From NCBI GenBank assembly GCA_000697335.1, contig JNEM01006955.1:1-12776 (forward strand): a DNA stretch of 12,776 bases, in the 5' to 3' direction. The notes under the pieces are model-generated. The model was not told the DNA's origin. It saw nothing but the letters and a program-made list of their open reading frames with translations, and ran no database searches. A program made the position numbers and the translations under genes. The DNA is from Conidiobolus incongruus B7586. Lineage: Eukaryota; Entomophthoromycota; Entomophthoromycetes; Entomophthorales; Conidiobolaceae. Of this stretch, positions 7,970-12,776 are shown in pieces (position 1 is the first letter of the stretch; every line of letters starts with the position of its first letter).

Positions 7970-9684
7970 TTACAATACTTTGAAAAGTTCCAAGCCTAAC
8001 CCATTAGGCAAGAAATTTGAGTCTTTGGAAGATGTGCTGATGTCTATAGAATGGTCATACAGTGGTTTCGAGCCGATCGAATCAATTTTTTCTTCCATGA
8101 GATGAATCAGTTCTTGCGCCAAACTATCAAATTTATCCATTTGTACTGGCTTGACCTTTTCTTGAGATGGTATAACGTCCTGGAACATTGTGGCCAGTGA
8201 ACTTGGTGGCTTCGGACTTACTCCTATATCAAATCGATTAGGCTGAAAGCTTCGGGGTAGACTTCGGGTACCGATTTTATCCGTATGGTAAAGAGACACT
8301 CGGTTTAATTTTTCGCTTTGACAGCCAGTGAATTTCCAGTCCAGTTGAGTTGACAGGCGTCTAGCATGTGCAAATTGGGAAGAATCAATATTAGAGAGTC
8401 GGCGTAGCTGAGGTGATCGAGTAGAGGAATTTGGAGTTCCAACATTAGAACTGGAGTTGGAAGGAGTCCTGTCTGATTGATAAATGTCAAATACACAGTT
8501 AGGTCGCCGCTTGATTTGTCTTTTTTGAAGGCTACTAGCATGGGAAATAGCTGGTGATAATTTATATCGATCGCTGTCCATAAAGCTGTTAGACATAGGG
8601 GAATGATTGGGTAAGTCAGGAAGTGAGGTATCAAGCACTTGATTCATATCAGGTGTTTTGAGATCATATATAGGAACAGGAAAACTGTTTAGGCAGGGAT
8701 GAGTAAGTAATTCGCAAGCTTTAGGTCGCTTGAGCGGATCGAGTTGGAGAGTGGAAATGATTAAATGGATCAATTCGTTCGTTATGTGAGGATACGACAT
8801 TTGTAGTTGATAAATCAGGGTTGGATCACCGACCGAAGGGAAACGATATCCCATGACAAGGCCCATTTGCACACCCAAATCCCAAGATCCGCCAAGAGAA
8901 TTTGCGCAATCAGGCCTACCGATTACTGAGCATATTTTGTATAACTGATCAATTTCATTATCACCTGGTAAGAGAGGTTTCCTCAAAACTAGTTCAGTAA
9001 TAATACACCCCAAAGCCCAGATATCAATGGGACAGCCATAATCTTTACAACCCAGAAGTACCTCAGGAGCACGATACCACCTTGTACTAACATACTTGGT
9101 CAATTTTTTATTTAAGTCAACTTCTCTGCATAGTCCAAAGTCGGCAATTTTAATGCTATTTCCTTTTAACAGTATATTCTCGGGTTTTAAATCTCTATGA
9201 AAGTAACCACTTTGGTGCATATAATTTAAACCTTGACATACTTCTTTAGTAATATATTGAATAAAGTTTAATGGAATTAGGTTGGTTTTAAAATTATTTA
9301 AATATTCCAATAAATTCTCTTCCATATATTCAAAAATAAAATAAATGCAATTGGTTTTGGTGATTAAATTATAACATTGAATTAAATTGTTATGTTTTAA
9401 ATTTTTTAAAGCCTATTATAATATAATATTAATGTATAATTAATAAAGTGGAATTCTGAATATATACCCTAATTTCTCTATTGTTAGCTTTGGGATTAAA
9501 ATCGAATAATTTTTTATGTATTTTTTTAATAGCAACCTAAATTTAATAAATTAATATTAAATAAAATTATGAAATTAAATAGAATAAAATAAATTACCAC
9601 TTGGTTAGTTTTATTATCAATCGCTTTATACACTTGACCAAAAGCACCACTATTCACTTGTTTACAAATGGAATATTGGTCCAT
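7970..9684 (-). CDS. RCK-family (MAK/ICK/Ime2-like) serine/threonine protein kinase, 3 exons
   Basis: Exons on the - strand are 9684-9598, 9536-9468 and 9412-7970. They are joined in phase 0 and give 532 aa ending in TAA. The N-terminus MDQYSICKQV lines up with the MNRYTTMRQL start of animal MAK, which fixes the start. The kinase domain spans about 4-295: Gly-rich loop N11-S-G-A-F-G16 (Asn where the first Gly is usual), VAIK Lys K33, helix C Glu E50, Phe gatekeeper F79, HRDLKPEN with catalytic D126, DFG at 143-145, T157-K-Y159 in the activation loop followed by VSTRWYRAPEVLL, and DIWALG at 182-187. The block PLLPGDNEIDQLYKICSVIG and the later MGYRFP are characteristic of RCK kinases, which regulate meiosis, dimorphism or cilium length depending on lineage. 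The tail (303-532) is Ser/Thr/Pro-rich with two RRLS sites (S392, S406) and a predicted helix at about 477-496. All catalytic residues are present, so it should be active. TxY suggests dual phosphorylation. Taking the Met at 9325 as start would lose the Gly loop, the catalytic Lys and helix C. Confidence 0.93.
9413..9467 (-). other. Kinase intron 2 (55 nt)
   Basis: On the - strand it begins GTATAT and ends AATAG. Removing it joins NNREIR to ALKNLKH in phase 0, restoring the helix C to beta-4 region of the kinase fold. It is very short and almost pure A/T, typical of compact fungal introns. Confidence 0.9.
9537..9597 (-). other. Kinase intron 1 (61 nt)
   Basis: On the - strand it begins GTAATT and ends TTTAG. 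Removing it joins NKTNQV to VAIKKI in phase 0, giving the expected TGxxVAIK-like beta-3 strand just after the Gly-rich loop. It separates the Gly loop from the catalytic Lys. Confidence 0.9.
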
Positions 9685-9900
9685 AAATACTAAATAATAG
9701 TTCAATAAGTGTACACAAGAGACGAAGTAAGGAAAGGGTCCAAATAAATAGGAATGATTGATAAAACTACTAAATAATCAACTAGAATTAAAGGGAATAT
9801 AAAGGGACGACTATCAATAAAAGTTAACTAATCAATGAAACTAAAGTTTAAAAAGAGGGATTACATCAATGAGAGTGATGTGATTATATTTATATAGAAA
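9685..9900 (-). promoter_or_regulatory. Probable kinase promoter with AAAGGG cluster
   Basis: This stretch upstream of the kinase start is less AT-rich than the DNA beyond it. TAAAGGGA occurs at 9789-9796 and again at 9800-9807, an 11-bp spacing (one helical turn), and related G-triplets occur at 9733-9738 and 9854-9860. On the gene's strand these read TCCCTTTA. They resemble but do not match the yeast stress element (AGGGG/CCCCT). A regulatory role is inference; no factor can be named. Confidence 0.4.
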
Positions 9901-12776
9901 CTTTATTTATAAAATGCTAAAAAATTAGCTTTTCTTAATCACTGAATGATTAATTGGACCCAAAAATTTTACTTTTGATTAATGATTCAATAAGCCGTAA
10001 TTCAATATTCACTTAGTGTGTTTGATTGGTTAAGTGTTTAGTAATGTTGGTAGAGTAGTTTGATTTAGCTCACTCAAATGTTACCTAAATAGAATATCAA
10101 TTAATTTCTTTATTTTCTAATTTCAAATTTGTGTTCAATCCTTTTTTCACTAGTGTCAGTTATTTAAATTCTTTTATTATTAGGCGTAAAAAATGCGAAA
10201 ATGCTGGATATTACCAAAACAAGAAAGAGATAAAAAAATGGCCAACCAAAACGTTTGTTTCTTAATCTATTTAGCCTATTGGTTAAATTAAAATCAGGCC
10301 AAGCTTAATTAATGCGAAATTATAGAAACATAAATTAATACAAATTGTTCAAATTTCTGATCCAAGCTCATAATATAAAAATTTTTGCCAGCCTTAGTTA
10401 CATATTTAATGCAATCATTAATATTTTTTATTATAAAATCCTTAACAAAATTCGTTATATTGAACTACACGTTAAATTAAATAATATATTCTACTAAGAG
10501 TAAAAGATTTCCCAAGCCATTCCAAAATTTGCAGCAAATAATGTTTAAGGGTTAAATTAAACGATCAATTTATTAATTTATATTATAATAATACTTTTTC
10601 TTAATATACCTAAAAAATTTAATAATTAAAATCTTAAAGGAAAAATCTAATACAAATTTTATCAATTAATTAATATTATGATAAATACTCCAACAACTAT
10701 TACTTATCATATTCTTATAATAGTTAATAACTTTAATTATTTTTTAATTTTTACACTACTATAACGAATCCAACTTAAAATATTTATTATAAAATTATTT
10801 GTCAAAACAAGGGTTAATATAAATTGGTAAAATAGGAGAAATTTATATTGTCCTATTTTTAGTCAAAAATATATGATAGTTATAGTTAATAAAATTGAGG
10901 GTAAAAACAAATATATCATTTTTGTATTAGGGAATTTTAATTCAATAGTAACTCACAAATAGCTTTCATACTCATTTTAATATGCACTAGTTAGATATTA
11001 TTAAGTATTAATAACTCTGTACTTTTTTATTAATATAGAAAATTTCTATAATATATAATTGTTATAATAATATTGGGTTAATTATTACAATTGCGTTTGG
11101 TGTCAGTATTGAATTCCATAAGTATAATTTTTATAAATTTTTATTTATTTATTATATTATATGTTTGTAAAAATAATTAATTTATTAAGTTTTGGGTTAA
11201 TAATTTGATATTTTATTGAAAATTTTTACTTACTGCATATTGGCGTATATTTACACCAATATCTACCTCTCTTAACATTGATCAGTTATAACTTTCAATT
11301 ATTAATTAAAATCATTTTAATTTGAGCTGTGTATTATTTTAATCAATTGATATTTAAGTTTGAAATCATTATTTTATTTCACTTCAAAAATACCACTTCT
11401 TAATATTTTCATACCTTTATATACTTTTAAGGCTATATATTATTTTATTATTGATTAAATTGCTATATATAATTTTTTGGATAGCAATATCTCTATTAAT
11501 AAATTATTTAATCGTATTCATTTAAACATTGCAAAAATCTCTCAAATAATTTACTAAGATGAAAATATATTTTTAGTGTTCTATTGTTTATCATCAACTA
11601 CTCTTTTCCATATTTTGATTTGAATCGGATGTCAGGGAATATTGAAATTTGAAAAAGTTTTGATTGAATTATTTAAATATATATTAATTTCATAATATGA
11701 TCTAATCAATTATCATAATACTTAAGATTGAATTCAATTAACTAAATATTCAAATTTAGTGATCCTAGTTCAGAGTGAATATAATAAATAATCCATACAT
11801 TAAATATGGTAAAAAGTTTCAATGTTAAGTTTTATTTTATTTTTGGTTTTAATGTTACAAAAAATGTAAATTAATTAAATTTAATAATAATCCCTATATT
11901 ATTAATAGAATTTTATTATTGCCAAGGTGTAAAATTCTGACATACTCTTAATAACTTAAACTAATGCAATTTAAAATAATTTATATTATTTTACTTTGTG
12001 ATTTAATAGTTCAAAAGCAACTATATTTAATTACAGCGTATTTTAATCCAATTTAATTATTTATTTATAATTTACTATATTTTGTTATTTATTCAAATAT
12101 TAATAATATAATTATTAAATATATTCAATTATATGAATATATGACAGTAATCCTTTATATTTAAGTATAAATAATTTGATATTTATGATACTGTTTTTTA
12201 GCAGTACATTATTTTATTGTTTTAATTTTAAAGTTTTAAATATTTTGTTTAGTAGATTATTTTTTTAAATTAATATATAAATCATATTATGAATATTCCT
12301 AATTTTAAGCTTAGATATATTAACATTTTTGTCATTATTAATATTTTATAACATTTAAAATAATAAATTGTTTACCTTCTATAACTTGTTTCAAATAATT
12401 ATTTTATAAGATATTATCATATTAATATGAAATAACCAGATAATTTATTTTGTATTATTTTATATGTAATATTTTCTCTTAAAAATCCTAATATAAGTTG
12501 ATATTTTATAAAGATCAATAATTTGAATAAAGAACTTTGTAAGAGATAATTCATATTTTAAATTATTTATACTATGTAATTTTAATCTATTTTATTATAT
12601 ATAAATCTAATATGTAATTTAAGTAAGATTAATTGATTCTATAATAACTTAGGTAAATTATTTATAATTTTTATATAACCTCAAATTATAATATAATTTA
12701 ATAATATACTCTATTAGTAATTTTTAACATTATTTATTCTTAATAAATAATCAATATCAATAAATCATTAAATACT
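9901..12776. other. AT-rich non-coding region, no gene seen
   Basis: No convincing coding region or RNA gene on either strand. Slightly less AT-rich patches lie at 9930-10330 and near 11220-11290, the latter with an imperfect hairpin (11237-11262). A 17-codon frame with a good start context at 10238-10291 has no homology I recognise. Beyond about 10300 the sequence is almost uniformly A/T with stops in all frames. Confidence 0.6.
11237..11262. repeat. Imperfect inverted repeat (hairpin)
   Basis: ATATTGG and CCAATAT form a 7-bp stem. It continues after one C/A mismatch with GTA/TAC around a TATT loop. It stands out mildly because the stem includes three G-C pairs in a very AT-rich spacer. It could be chance. 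Confidence 0.6.

Noticed and set aside
8305-8634. 109-codon frame on the - strand inside the kinase
   Set aside because: It lies in another frame within exon 3. The frame carrying the continuous kinase and tail is the real one, and this one has no recognisable domain.
10238-10291. 17-codon frame (starting MANQNVCF) with a good start context
   Set aside because: Too short to support, with no homology recognised. Downstream GT/AG pairs do not give a believable intron leading to a coding exon.
9901-12776. Possible mobile element or virus-like remnant in the right-hand flank
   Set aside because: I found no terminal repeats, target-site duplications, polymerase or integrase motifs, only uniform AT-rich DNA.

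Overview
The window looks like nuclear DNA of an early-diverging fungus. The spacers are extremely A+T-rich. Coding exons are visibly richer in G+C: a 60-base sample of the CAP domain has 28 G/C. Two short GT..AG introns (61 and 55 nt) interrupt one gene, and three genes occupy 12.8 kb. The gene content also fits a fungus: two secreted CAP/SCP proteins of the 'SPGHYANMINP' type on Thr- or Pro/Ser-rich stalks, and one MAK/ICK/Ime2-type (RCK) kinase. An Entomophthorales relative such as Conidiobolus is my best guess from composition and content; an anaerobic chytrid is a less likely alternative. This assignment is inference only.

Layout. Bases 1-2458 hold no convincing gene. A CAP gene on the + strand (2548-3450, 300 aa) has a signal peptide, a long Thr-rich mucin-like stalk and a C-terminal CAP domain; a TATA box lies about 90 bp upstream. 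After 1.5 kb of AT-rich spacer comes a second CAP gene on the + strand (5000-5665, 221 aa), with a similar signal peptide, a short Pro/Ser stalk and almost the same CAP domain; its TATA box lies 81 bp upstream. A 2.3-kb spacer (5666-7969) holds a 20-bp perfect palindrome and four copies of ACTCAGG. The kinase gene lies on the - strand (9684-7970, three exons, 532 aa). The rest, to 12776, is AT-rich DNA without a recognisable gene.

The most notable observation is in the CAP pair. The two genes share a sharply bounded 372-bp block (3018-3389 and 5233-5604) that differs at only two bases, while signal peptides, stalks, C-terminal tails and all flanking DNA are strongly diverged. Both differences change an amino acid, and no silent difference exists in the block. 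This is the pattern expected of recent gene conversion or domain transfer onto different stalks.

The CAP proteins should work outside the cell or in the wall. The kinase is an intracellular regulator, and nothing visible links it to them. I do not see a new defence, toxin or mobile system here. The findings are about paralogue evolution and some unusual kinase details.
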